This document shows positions 53,807-64,000 of a stretch of 64,000 bases of DNA, piece after piece (the first letter of the stretch is position 1; every line of letters starts with the position of its first letter). The DNA lies in assembly GCA_022495005.1 (NCBI GenBank), contig JAGYXB010001411.1:186001-250000 (forward strand), read 5' to 3'. The DNA is from Rhyacophila brunnea (lineage: Eukaryota; Arthropoda; Insecta; Trichoptera; Rhyacophilidae). A model generated the notes under the pieces. It saw only the letters and a list, made by a program, of their open reading frames with translations. It did no database searches and had not been told where the DNA came from. The translations under genes were made by a program, and so were the position numbers.

Positions 53807-54413
53807 CAGTATTTCCCAATTGTTGGTCCGCAAATAGTTGTTTATAATTTTAAAATGCACAATATGCCAAAAATTCTAAGCAATCGATGCGCAATTGATA
53901 ATCAAGAAGAAGGAAAACTAATTGTTGTCTTTTGATGCTACGTTTGTATCCTGACGTAAAATACAAATATTTTTAGTTTTAAAGTCATTTAATTATCGTC
54001 CATATTTTCGGCTATTCATGTGGGAAGACTTTTTAGGCTGTCAGTAGAAAAACGAAACAGAGAACCCGAATGGATGGCAATGCAGTGATTCGTCAATCCG
54101 AAACAACACTGAAGTCATAGTTATAAAAAAGATCGAATAGAAAATTTCGCACTATTTTTTAAAACTAACTTTCTCAAATTTCCAGAAGAACTATTAAAAG
54201 TTTATTTATTTTAATGATCGGTTTCTGATTATTATTTAAATTGACAATAATAATTATTTACATGTTCGTTTTATTGTCTTCGCAATCAGCGTGTCATATA
54301 TATCAGCTGTTCTAATATAATATTTAAAAACTAAAACATACAACAGTTTTTTTCTGCGCGGTCCTTGGCATATTTTTACCGGTCCGCAGATGTAAAAATA
54401 TTGAGGAATACTG
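53807..54413. mobile_element. hAT-like MITE (CAGTATTTCCCAA ends)
   Basis: It starts CAGTATTTCCCAATTGTTGG then TCCGC and ends GGTCCGCAGATGTAAAAATA then TTGAGGAATACTG. The flanking octamers TTCTCGAG and CTCTAGAG agree at six of eight positions. It is non-coding. A different hAT-type end (CAATGGTTCCAAACCAATGG) begins 8 bases after it at about 54422; its partner is not seen. Confidence 0.7.
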
Positions 54414-54645
54414 CTCTAGAGCAATGGTTCCAAACCAATGGGTCTCGAAACCCTAGGGGATCACATGGTATTATTTAAGTGTTCTCCAATTACTAAACTG
54501 AACAACATAATATTTATCATGATGCAACATTCAATAAGTATTAAAATTAATTTTTAAATGATGCCTAGATGCTTAAATTATATACGTCTTTCGAAAAAAA
54601 AAATTGTGCAAAATTAATGCTTATACATCATAAGTATGTATTTTA

Positions 54646-54894
54646 CGCCCATGATGGCCGAGCGATAACGTGCTCCCTTATAATGTCGTGGATCCTGAGT
54701 TGGAATCCCGGGTTTGTTAAAATTCACATCATGTTTTTAAATATGTGTTTAGAGTCAGAATATGGATCTATATAATAGTTTGATCAAGTGGCTAACATCA
54801 ATTTATCGTAAATACGAAAATCTATTAAAATAATCTCCACACTGTGGAAGCTCATATGATTTTAGAATCCTCTTATAATCGAACACGGTGATGT
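54646..54894 (+). repeat. SINE family 2 copy, host of a SINE family 1 insertion
   Basis: Head GATGGCCGAGCGATAACGTG, B-box region GAGTTGGAATCCCGGG, body CTCCACACTGTGGAAG and TCTTATAATCGAACACGG. Its 3' tail is cut by a family 1 SINE, and the tail bases GAACACGGTGATGT are the duplicated target. Confidence 0.75.
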
Positions 54895-55088
54895 GTGAAG
54901 GCAACTCTCGTGCTGCAGTGGGTAAGGCGCTGGCCTTCCACCTGAGAGTTCTGGGTTCGATTCCCGGTCATGACAAAAACATTTATGTGTTTTTCTCAAA
55001 GCCTGCGTGTTTGTAATTGTTCAAAATTACTAACAACCACCTTGTACGAAAAAGCAAGGACATGGTTATTAATAATTCTAACAAAAAG
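54895..55088 (+). repeat. SINE family 1, full-length, inserted in SINE family 2
   Basis: Head CAACTCTCGTGCTGCAGTGG then GTAAGGCGCTGG, B box GGGTTCGATTCCC, body TTACTAACAACCACCTTGTA, end TAATAATTCTAACAAAAAG. The 14-base duplication GAACACGGTGATGT is at 54881-54894 and 55089-55102. Confidence 0.9.
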
Positions 55089-55790
55089 GAACACGGTGAT
55101 GTATGTATGTACATATGTATTTTTGCTACACTAGGAATGACAAAAAATCAGAGAATTTGGTTGAATGTGGGAACTAGTATAAAACAATAAGAGAAAATTT
55201 TATTTGGCCTATTAAAATGTTTTAATAAAAATGTGGCGGGGATCGCAAGTTAATTGGCTATTATGAATGCAGGTTGTGACTTGAAAAGAGTTGTGCACTA
55301 AAGTCCATTACAGTGAAAATTTACTAAATTCTAAATATTTTTGTCACGACTCCACCGAATTATAAAAGCCCGTCACCTTACGTCTGAGATGAAACCGATA
55401 AACGTGGGTATCGAGTAAACAATGACAATAGTTGTACGTATATACGTTATGTGTAAATATCGTAACTATGTGTGACATGACACTATGCCAATGACATGTT
55501 GTTTTGTGAGTCTTGAATCAATATTTTTACCATAGTAATACGCTTTGCGAAAATGAAATGCGGCGAATATAAGGAAACGAGGTTTGTCAATTGAGTTACA
55601 CCACTGACAGTGTGCCAACATGAACATGAGGTATTCCACAGTTGATCTACGGTTCTACGACTCTACGCAGGACCGTATCTAGGCAAACTGCAGTGCACAA
55701 ATGGCGGATGATTGTACGAATGGAAAACATAAGAAAAAAAGGTAATTGTAATATATCTATATTTCGTATATACACCCACGTTTGCCGCCG

Positions 55791-55992
55791 TGGGTCCCAG
55801 GTTCAAATCTTGGGTCTGGTAAGTACACATATTGTTTTTCAATTCGTGTATGAGTCACAGTATGGACCTAATAGGTTAAGCAAGTGGCTGACATATATTT
55901 CTCGTAAAAATAAAACATCTCTTAATACAAACCTCTACTCTGTAGAGGTCCGTAATATGATCTTATTAGGATCGGACATAGTCGAATAAAAA
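55791..55992 (+). repeat. SINE family 2 copy
   Basis: GTGGGTCCCAGGTTCAAATC, GTTTTTCAATTCGTGTATGA, CCTAATAGGTTAAGCAAGTG, CCTCTACTCTGTAGAGG and GATCTTATTAGGATCGGACA are present in order, with an A-rich end. The head is 5'-truncated. Confidence 0.8.
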
Positions 55993-56999
55993 AGCCAAAA
56001 GGAACAATTATTCCTTTATTGGAATTGAAAAATTTGCCCAATTGAATCATTATTTTTGATGTTTATAGTTTGAATGGAAATTATATCCTTCAATTTTTCT
56101 AGTTATCCGGAATTATGCAAAAATTAATTCAATTTTTACAAAATTTAATAAAAACAGTATTTAGTAGGTACATACTTTCATCTTAAATATACATGTATCA
56201 ATCCTAAAACAATTTGTTGCAACTGACTTACTATGTCCCCTTTCAATCCCGGAAGACACTTTTTGGTAATTATTTAATAAATATGGGTACGTGGAAAAGT
56301 TTGTAAATTTGACATATTTGGGTGGTAGAACCGCCATTAAACAAAACATAATATGTGATTAGCTATGTGACATTATATCACGAAAGGCACTTTAAAAATC
56401 AAACCAACCCTACAAAGATTATTTCATTCGATGACAACTTAGTTTTTTCCTTCATTCAAGGATATTTCGTTGAATAATCCATTGTTTCGGATAGTTACAG
56501 TGAGTTTTAGTGACTAAAGTGTGTCTAAATCAGTATTTATTATCTATTATAGTAGGTATTAGAAAAAAGTGTTCCTCGCACTAAATATGCTTTTTTAGAA
56601 ATTTATTAAATTTTTAAAAACAGATAGGTAGATAAAAATGTCGTTTTTTTGTTAAAAATATTATTTCACAAAGAAGGTGATATAGTAGTGGCGAGGAATC
56701 GAGGTAGGCTTTATAATGTTATAAATAAGAAGGATTTAAATTTATACAGATTTATATTTTTTATATTTTTTTTAAATGAATATTAAAAATATTAAAACGA
56801 TGGATTAGTCAAAAATCCAAACGTTAAAAGATTGAAAACTTAATAAAATATAATGTAACAATAAGATGTGACCCTGCAACAAATTTACATTTTTTTGTTT
56901 TCAGATACATATTTATTAATTAATACAGTTGAAATTGTAAATTATGAATAAAAATTTTCAGCAAGCTTCGTATCTTTCCGCTAGGTTCTCTGTTGGCAT

Positions 57000-57138
57000 A
57001 ACGATTCTTCTTTATTGAATTAAACACCATCTAAATATTGTAGTCTTAGTTCAATAAAAACAAATACTTTTGACTAATAAAGTTTAGTGTGCACTATTTA
57101 TGTCGGATCTTAACAGCCTACCTTCACCCTTCGCCACT
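57000..57138 (-). repeat. CAGTGGCGAAGGG family, end fragment
   Basis: AGTTTAGTGTGCACTATTTA, GTCGGATCTTAACAGCCTAC and CTTCACCCTTCGCCACTG match the right ends at 27232 and 61407. Confidence 0.65.
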
Positions 57139-57652
57139 GTGAAATAGAATTAGCGTTCAAGATTTTACGATGACGTTGTTTTCTATCAATATTATTGGTG
57201 GAATACCAATATCTAAAAAAAAACATTTTTTATTCGTTTTGCCCAATAGGCGCGATCCTGCTTCTACGTCTCTGGGTCTCTACGGCGTAGGGACCACGTA
57301 GCTCCGTCCAGCGGACGTCATTCCGCGTAGCGTCGGAAATGTAATAATGCACAGGTCTGACTCGGAGGACGTGCTCTGACGTACCTGCAAAACTTCACTG
57401 ACATCTTTGAATGGTTTGCGCTTGCCATTTCGTTTCTTTGCTTACATATATATATGTACAAATATATATTACTTGTATACGTAATGTTATTATACGTAGA
57501 AGTACTAGTAATGCTCCGTTGTGCTATTTCTTTAGGGAATTGTACGCTAATGGATTGACATAAAGTAAAAATAAAATACAAGTCAGGAAGAAACTTATCA
57601 AATGAAATATGGAGTTTGCACGTGTAAATATATACACCTGATAATACATAAT

Positions 57653-58150
57653 AATCATGGCCCTCACAAAGGGGGGGCTGACAGGGCTCTAGTCTGGGGG
57701 CCCGGGCTTAGGAGGGGCCCGGCGTAGCAGGTCAACCAGTTAAGTGAGATAAACTTTGTAAGCTCTAATAGTACAAAAAGGCGCTATAAGACGGATAGAA
57801 TTTTATTTTATAATTATTATACTGTGTTTCCTGACTAATAAAAATGATTATTTATCCAACATAGCGTAGGGTCACATGTAACTTGGCTATCATAAAAAAG
57901 GGTCGCGATCAGTGCTTCATAATATGCCGCTGAATGCCAACAATTATTCAACCTGATTTATTTAAGATACCAAACATCGCTAAAAATACACGAAATACCC
58001 TTCATTTTCATTTTCACATTACAAAATACACGGAACCCCGCGGAATATCATTTGGGAAACACTACTATAGGACATTACACTACCCTTAACCTTAGCGATA
58101 GGTTGAGGGCCCGTCAAATATCGTGCCCTGGGGGCCCGCTTCAGGATGTG
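57653..58150 (+). repeat. G-rich repeat next to the Helitron, shared with 43500-43650
   Basis: The left part has CCTCACAAAGGGGGGGCTGA, CAGGGCTCTAGTCTGGGGGC and CCGGGCTTAGGAGGGGCCCG. The right part, about 58100-58150, has GAGGGCCCGTCAAATATCGT then GCCCTGGGGGCCCGCTTCAG. The boundaries and class are uncertain; a hAT-like relative is possible. The Helitron begins about 23 bases later. Confidence 0.45.
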
Positions 58151-58501
58151 GGGGGCATAATATACGACATAATCTATATATATAAAACAAAGTCGGGTTA
58201 GTTATACCATTTATAACTCAAGAACGGGTGGACCGATTTTTATGATCTTTAATTTGTTGGATTTATCTCCGCCCCGAATAGCAGAATAACTATTAAAACA
58301 TCGGCGAAAATCACGGGAAAAAAATTATGAAGAAAATTCATTTTCTCATACATTTCGTATGGAACGGCTTTTTTGATGATATCTCGAGAGCTGATTGACT
58401 GATTTCGATGAATTTTTTTTTGTTCGTCTCGGCCTCGAGAAGGTTCCTCGCGCATTGGAAAAGTAATAAAATCACGTAAAAATTCGTATACAACTATTCG
58501 A

Positions 58502-59911
58502 TTGACTATTCTACCGGCAATATACATTGGCAGCCCGTATCATATGCATGAATATGCGCAAGATGCAATGACATATGTTCGTCATTACGGTCGTCCAGAT
58601 CTATTCGTCACCTTTACGTGCAATCCGAAATGGATAGAAATTGTGCAACTGCTACTCCCCGGACAAACATCAAGTGATCGGCACGACATCACCGCACGTA
58701 TCTTCAAACAAAAAATCCTGTCGCTGATGAACTACATTGTTAAGCATCGCGTCTTTGGGGATACTCGATACCGAATGTATTCGATTGAATGGCAAAAACG
58801 AGGCTTGCCGCATGAACACATTCTTATTTGGTTAGTCGAAAGAATTCGACCAGACCAAATAAATGAAATCATATGTGCCGAGATTCCTGATCCCGAAACC
58901 GATCCAGACCTGCATGATGTTGTAGTTACTAACATGATTCACGGACCGTGTGGCGCCATCAACTCCCAATCATCGTGCATGGTCGACGGCAAGTATTCCA
59001 AGCGTTATCCACGAAATTTGACGGCGGAGACTATCACTGCCAACGATGATTATCCACTGTATAAGCGTCGATCACCCAATGATAACGGTAGAACTATCAC
59101 AACGAAAGTAAAGGGAAACGATATCATAGTCGACAACATTTGGATTGTTCCCTATTCGCCACTTCTTTCCAAAACATTCAAGGCGCATTGCAACGTGGAG
59201 TTTTGTAATTCAGTGAAGTCCATCAAATACATCTGCAAATATGTCACCAAAGACAGCGATATTGTAGTTTTTGGCGTTCAAACACCCAATACCAACGATG
59301 AAATCACGCACTATCAAGTTGGTCGATATGTGAGCTGCGATGAAGCAATTTGGCGTATTCTCTCATTCCCCATTCATGAACGTCATCCCACTGCTGTAAA
59401 TTTGGCGGTGCATCTGGAGAATGGTCAACAAGTTTATTTCAACGCATCGAATGTTGCTCAACGTGCTGAAAAATCTCCAGCGACAACATTGACCAGTTTC
59501 TTTTCGATTTGGCAAAGCGATCCGTTTGCACGAACTTTGTTCTACTCTGAGATGCTACGTTATTACACTTGGAACGCTTCATCGAAGAAATTTTAGCGTC
59601 GGAAACAAGGCGATGCGGTTCCTGATCATCCGGATGTGCATTCTACAGATGCTCTTGGTCGCATTTACACAGTTCATCCGAAGAATAACGAATGATTCTA
59701 CTTGCGGTTGTTGCTGGTAAATGTGCGTGGGCCGACATCATTTGAATCACTTCGAACTGTCAATGGTGTAGTTTGCCCATCATTTTGTGCTGCATGTCAA
59801 CAGCTCAATTTGCTTGAAAACGTTACTCATTGGGACATGACAATTGCTGAAGCAATTGTTTCTGCATCTCCAAGTCAGACACGCACAATATTTGCTATCA
59901 TTATTTCGACA
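58502..59911 (+). pseudogene. Helitron Rep (HUH endonuclease) domain and linker
   Basis: The first 364 codons (58502-59596) are open. They hold YGRPDLFVTFTCNPKW, the HUH motif GLPHEHILIWL with His104 and His106, and the two-tyrosine motif KYICKYVTKDSD with Tyr243 and Tyr247. HUH Rep proteins nick DNA and stay bound through Tyr to start rolling-circle transposition. After TAG at 59594 the same frame continues with GRIYTVHPKNNE, a TGA where relatives have Cys, then FYLRLLLVNVRGPTSFESLR to 59911. The motifs survive but the protein is interrupted. Confidence 0.9.
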
Positions 59912-60147
59912 TGATTCCCATCGAATCCACCTGAACTGTAGAACAACTACAAGAATGACATATCAGAAGACATTTTACATCGAATTCGTGTCATTTCAGG
60001 GAATCCCGATCTCGAGGTGAATGAGGAGATACATAACCAGGCTTTGCTTTTGATCGAAAACATGTTTTCCCTCATGTGCGGTAGTTTGTTAGTAAAGTTA
60101 GGAATGCCAACGCCACATCGTGGAATGAATGACGCTTTAAATCTAGA

Positions 60148-61009
60148 TTGGAACGTGAACGTGAATATGATCGAGATGCATTGAACCAATCAGTTCGAAC
60201 GAATGTACCAATGTTGAACCCCCAACAGAAGGAAGTGTACGATACGTTAATGAAGGCAATTGATGATGGAAATGATGGCTTATTTTTCCTCGATGCGCCC
60301 GTTGGAACTGGGAAGACATTCCTCATGTCATTGATTTTGGCCACTGTTGAATGCTGTAGCAGTTGCTTCTTCTGGGATAGCGGCTACGTTGCTAGAAGGA
60401 TGCCGAATGGCTCATTCAGCGTTGAAAATTCCGTTAAACCTTCAAACGACTAAAAAACTGACATGCAATATTGCGAAACACTCAGCAATGGCCAAAATTT
60501 TGGTAGCAAGTAAAATCATCACCTGGGATGAATGCACAATAGCGCACAAACGCGCATTGAAAGCACTCAATTGAACTATGAAAGATCTGCGCAACTACTC
60601 AAGATGTTTTGGAGGCGCAATGATTCTACTATCTGGCGATTTTCGCCAAACACTACCAGTCATTCCAAGATCGACCGCTGCCGATGAAACAAACGCTTGC
60701 CTCAAATCATAGACTCTGTGGCGCTATGTGAAGAAACTTCAGCTGACGACAAACATGCGAGTTGCATTGATAAACGATCCATCTGCCGAAGATTTCTCTA
60801 AGCAATTGCTGACTATCGGTAACGGCCGTGTTCCTGTCGACGAATCGAACGGATTGATTTCGTTTCCGCTGAATTTTTGCAATTTCGTTTCAGCGAAGGA
60901 CGACCTCATCAACAAAGTGTTTCCGAACATCATTGCTAACCACAAAAATCACAATTGGTTGAGTGAATTAGCAATTCTTGCGGCAAAGAACAAAGATGTG
61001 ATCACTTAA
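60148..61009 (+). pseudogene. Helitron Pif1-like SF1 helicase, fragments
   Basis: Pieces in different frames: LNPQQKEVYDTLM with Walker A DAPVGTGKTF (60205-60320), then VASSGIAATLLEGCRMAHS, then IITWDEC (Walker B), then MILLSGDFRQTLPVIP, then LTTNMRVALINDPSAEDFSK to 61009. This is the helicase that unwinds Helitron DNA during rolling-circle transposition. It has at least two frameshifts and several stops and lacks the last motifs, so it is inactive. Confidence 0.88.
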
Positions 61010-61084
61010 ACTTCACAATTCAAAATCAAATCGTTATAATACTTATTTCTTTTCTTTGAATTAAAAATACGTATTACAGATGGT

Positions 61085-61407
61085 ATTGGTTAGTTTTTTT
61101 TTTAATATTAAGCCCAGCCTAAACCAAACCGTATATATATATATATAAAAAAATATTCTTCTATCTATAAAATATATAAAACTATGTATGATTTAATGGC
61201 ATCTTTTTGAAGATTTTAAACAACCATTTTTTGACTATTATCTATTATGGCATAGTTTAGGCAGGGATTAATTTAATTATTTTTATAAAACTAACCAACA
61301 CAATCTGTATATTATTGTAGTCTCGAAAACAAAGAGGTTTGACTGATAAAGTTTAGTGTGCACTATTTATGTTGAATCTAAACAGCCTACCTTCACCCTT
61401 CGCCAGT
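61085..61407 (-). repeat. CAGTGGCGAAGGG family, long copy
   Basis: It contains AAGCCCAGCCTAAACCAAAC, a TATA dinucleotide run at 61131-61145, CTATTATGGCATAGTTTAGG, AAACTAACCAACACAATCTG and the end CTACCTTCACCCTTCGCCA. It matches 26919-27232 over its length. GGTTAGT and ACTAACC form an inverted pair inside. Confidence 0.65.
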
Positions 61408-61806
61408 TGTACACATTATCTTGATTAACAAGTTTGAAGATGGTAAATTTCAAATCTTGGTGGAAAGACATTGTTTACATACTTAAAATAAAACAGGTAG
61501 TTATTATTTCATATGTAGTTGAGAATGTTTTATCGCAGAGGACGAGGAGTTGTCAAATACTTAGGTATGTGGTATATTATATACTACGTACTGTATTTTG
61601 TTTTATTTAATATGTAATTAAAAAAACAATTATTTGGGACATTTACGGTGTTTATTATTTATTAGGTTTTTGAAATTCTCCTTCTTCTTTCTGTGATGTT
61701 TCAGGCTCATTGCTAATATGCAGAAATCTCTCGAGAATATATGATTCCAAACCATTGACGAAAACGGAGAAAGAGTACACACACTGTGATAACCCAAATA
61801 TGACAT

Positions 61807-61990
61807 TTTTTTAGGATTATTAATAACCATGTCCTTGGTTTTTTGTACAAGGTAGTTGTTAGTAATTTTGGACAATCACAAACACCCAGGCTTTGAGAAA
61901 AACAAATAAATATTGTGTCCTCACCGGGATCGAACCCAGAACTCTCGGGCGGAAGGCCAGCGCTTTACCCACTGCACCACAAAAGCCGCC
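61807..61990 (-). repeat. SINE family 1, full-length, minus orientation
   Basis: On the minus strand: GGCGGCTTTTGTGGTGCAGT then GGGTAAAGCGCTGG, B box GGGTTCGATCCCGG, body CTACCTTGTACAAAA, end TTAATAATCCTAAAAAAAT. The A and B boxes are both well preserved. No exact target duplication was seen. Confidence 0.85.
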
Positions 61991-62254
61991 AATAAGAAAA
62001 TATTAAATTCTATTTATAAACGCGGAAAATACTATTTATTTAAATATATTCAGTAACACTTTTCATTACGGTTTATAATTATTAAATCGTAATTTTAATA
62101 AAACATTTTGCAATCAATATTAACCAAGAAGATAATTATTAGTATCTATAATATTATCTGAAGATCTATTCTTCCGCATTAAATAGAAGAGATATGCCAT
62201 TTTCGGTATCCTGAGGTCCCTTCAAGAGGCTTCGCCCCAAGGGGAAAAGCCCCC

Positions 62255-63273
62255 TGTTGGAAAATATCATCACGTGATATTATTATAGACAATGAAAAAA
62301 ACCAAGACGTGTTAGCACAGCTATTGTGTAGGTCCAACATAAGATCGTGAGATTGTTATGTTATCAGAATGTGTGCGAGACCCGTTATTGTATCTATATA
62401 TTAAAGTCCCTCAGGCATACTGATATAATCTTAAATAAATCGTCATAAGGGTTGGGTTATTATATCATCTTTTGGTCTAAGTAGACACAAAAATAAAGAA
62501 AAAAAAATCATTATTATTTGGCAATGATTTTTTTTTCTGTAATCGAGTACAAAAAATTATATATTTAATAGTTATATAATATATAAGTATTAGCAAGATC
62601 TAATCACACAATTGATCGCTGATCCAGGTATCAATTCGTATCACTAGCCCGGGGATTCTTAGTATCCTCTGGCTATTTAAAGACTGCTGGGGACTGAGGG
62701 CCATGCAATTTAAGTTTGTAGTTTATGTTGCTTTCTACACCGCAGTTGTCACGTTGTGGATACTTATTCCTAAATTAAAAGTAGGTAAATGCTGACCAAG
62801 AGAAAAAGATGCAAGATTGGTTGTGTCTTTCATACCTACTCCCACCCTGCGGCAGGACGAGATCCTACCTTTTTTACTTTGGCGGCACTGGAGATGGACC
62901 TCTATTTCTTTCACTTTTACCCTGGCGTTTGATCTGGAAGGAGCTCTGCACCTAACTTACTTTTGTTGACAGCCGGTACGGACGCCGGTCACATTAATTT
63001 TCAGTATTGCTCTAGCTTCATTTGAACTTTCATTATCATTTGTAAAATTAGTGTCTTCAAATGAACCAGCAGATGAGTACCCCTATTTTTGTATTGTGAT
63101 GTTATTGTAAAACTATATATGTTCGCATAGCAAAGATCACGAGTCTCTTGAATTTCATGTCTCTATCTTCTTACTTGTAAAATAAATTCAATGTTTTCTA
63201 GCTTATAATAAACGATTCTTACCTCTAAATTACAGTGTTTTCTTCAATTCTTCAATATACCGTCATGTACACA
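62255..63273 (+). mobile_element. candidate LTR with primer-binding site after it
   Basis: The stretch begins TGTTGGAAAATATCATCACG, has TATATATTAAAG near 62394 as a possible TATA region, and has AATAAA at 63181-63186. It could end at ACA near 63273. Thirteen bases later TGGCGCCCC (63287-63295) resembles a tRNA-Lys primer-binding site of Ty3/gypsy elements. No gag or pol follows, and no second LTR is in the window. It may be a broken or solo element; the call is tentative. Confidence 0.3.
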
Positions 63274-63669
63274 TTTAGGAAGCACTTGGCGCCCCAATAA
63301 TCAATTTTATCATACACTCACAAGTCTTGCTTATTAACATCTTTTACTTAGTACTTAAATTCCTTTTTTGTATTATATTTTATAGATACAAGTTCACTGA
63401 TAGTCACACCCAATTGTCAGCGCGATCCCATGCTACTATTTGATCGTCATATTTTATTCTTTACTTTTTACTTCTTAATCATGCTCTACTCTTAACTTTC
63501 AACTTCTTTAATCTCTTATATATTCACATTATATCCCTCACACTTTACACTATTACACAGTATCAAAGCCTTTGGAAACATACATTAATTTAACTAAATA
63601 TAAACTGTACCAAAGTCTATCATCTCCAAATTACACCAGTACGAATGTGAAAGGACGGACAAGAATTTC

Positions 63670-63890
63670 TACATGGTATCAAATTCAGAAAACTACAGCA
63701 TCTCGGCCACATTATAAAAGAAGAAACAAACAGCATTCACCAAAATGTTATCCAAGAAAAGATCAACGGTAAACGTAGCGAAAAGTGACTCTGTATTACG
63801 TAGCTTAAGAACCTGGTACGACTGCAGTTGCACCAAAATGTTTTGCATATCAGATAATGATTGCTTGGTGATGGTCGACGTCAAGAATTA
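63670..63890 (+). pseudogene. LINE ORF2 C-terminal fragment
   Basis: In one frame KFRKLQHLGHII is followed by EETNSIHQNVIQEKINGKRS. After a frame change, LRSLRTWYDC and NDCLVMVDVKN follow. This order matches the LGHI...GKRSxGRxxxxWLxxLRxWY...tail of non-LTR retrotransposon proteins in arthropods. It is short and frameshifted, and ends within about 100 bases of the window edge. Confidence 0.65.
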
Positions 63891-64000
63891 CAATATAATT
63901 GCAAGACGTGCAATACTTAAAAAATATACCGAAAACCCCCTAAGAAACAATATAATTAGAGGAATTTCCATAAATTACTTCCAAAAAATACTCGTATACT

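Larger units (their letters stand above)
58173..61009 (+). mobile_element. degraded Helitron, 5' terminus and Rep-helicase remnant
   Basis: The left end TCTATATATATAAAACAAAG at 58173 follows an A and resembles insect Helitron 5' ends (5'-TC inserted at A|T). It is followed by the usual upstream tract (AACTCAAGAACGGGTGGACC). The coding part then starts in the middle of Rep, so the N-terminal Rep region is deleted. It runs through Rep and into a Pif1-like helicase with many stops and frame breaks, ending at 61009 without the helicase C-terminus or a CTRR 3' hairpin end. Confidence 0.88.

Overview
This window looks like AT-rich nuclear DNA from an arthropod, most likely an insect. The evidence is spliced genes with long introns, an animal TAK1-signalling gene, and a dense mix of mariner, pogo, hAT, Helitron, non-LTR, DIRS-like and tRNA-derived SINE remnants. 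I cannot fix the order from sequence alone. All calls rest on reading the sequence and on remembered protein families; no database search was run.

Three host genes can be reconstructed. (1) 3760-11238, plus strand: nine exons giving a complete 394-residue 26S proteasome ATPase, Rpt4/PSMC6. (2) 13391-24764, minus strand: seven exons giving a complete 553-residue TAB1, the PP2C-fold partner of TAK1 kinase. Several PP2C metal-site positions are changed, and the C-terminal TAK1-binding motif is present. (3) 27409-35937, plus strand: three exons giving all but the first few residues of a LEPROT/LEPROTL1 (endospanin) membrane protein. PSMC6 and TAB1 converge. TAB1 and LEPROT are divergent, with the LEPROT start probably in the 2.6 kb between them. 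The three genes are not an operon and do not obviously share a pathway.

The rest is mostly mobile DNA. 1-2770 holds a mariner transposase end and a tyrosine-recombinase (DIRS/Crypton-like) remnant. The PSMC6 introns hold SINEs and two unusual inverted elements with outward-facing tRNA-like segments. A pogo/Tigger-type element separates PSMC6 from TAB1. The TAB1 introns carry several inverted-repeat MITEs. The LEPROT introns carry a Tc1/mariner element with its TIRs, an hAT element with a perfect 8-bp target duplication, and copies of a long foldback (hairpin) repeat. From 36 kb to the end there is no confident host gene: there are an RTE-like LINE end, hAT and pogo-like transposase remnants, two long near-perfect palindromes (45.1-45.4 kb and 48.4-49.1 kb), hAT MITEs, a second SINE family with a nested SINE insertion, a degraded Helitron (58.2-61.0 kb), a possible LTR, and a last LINE fragment.

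The most unusual structures are the inverted tRNA-like elements, the hairpin-forming foldback family, and the palindrome at 45.1-45.4 kb. A few orphan exon-like or ORF-like stretches (6433-6690 minus, 39339-39421, 51908-52082, 53700-53800) remain unassigned.
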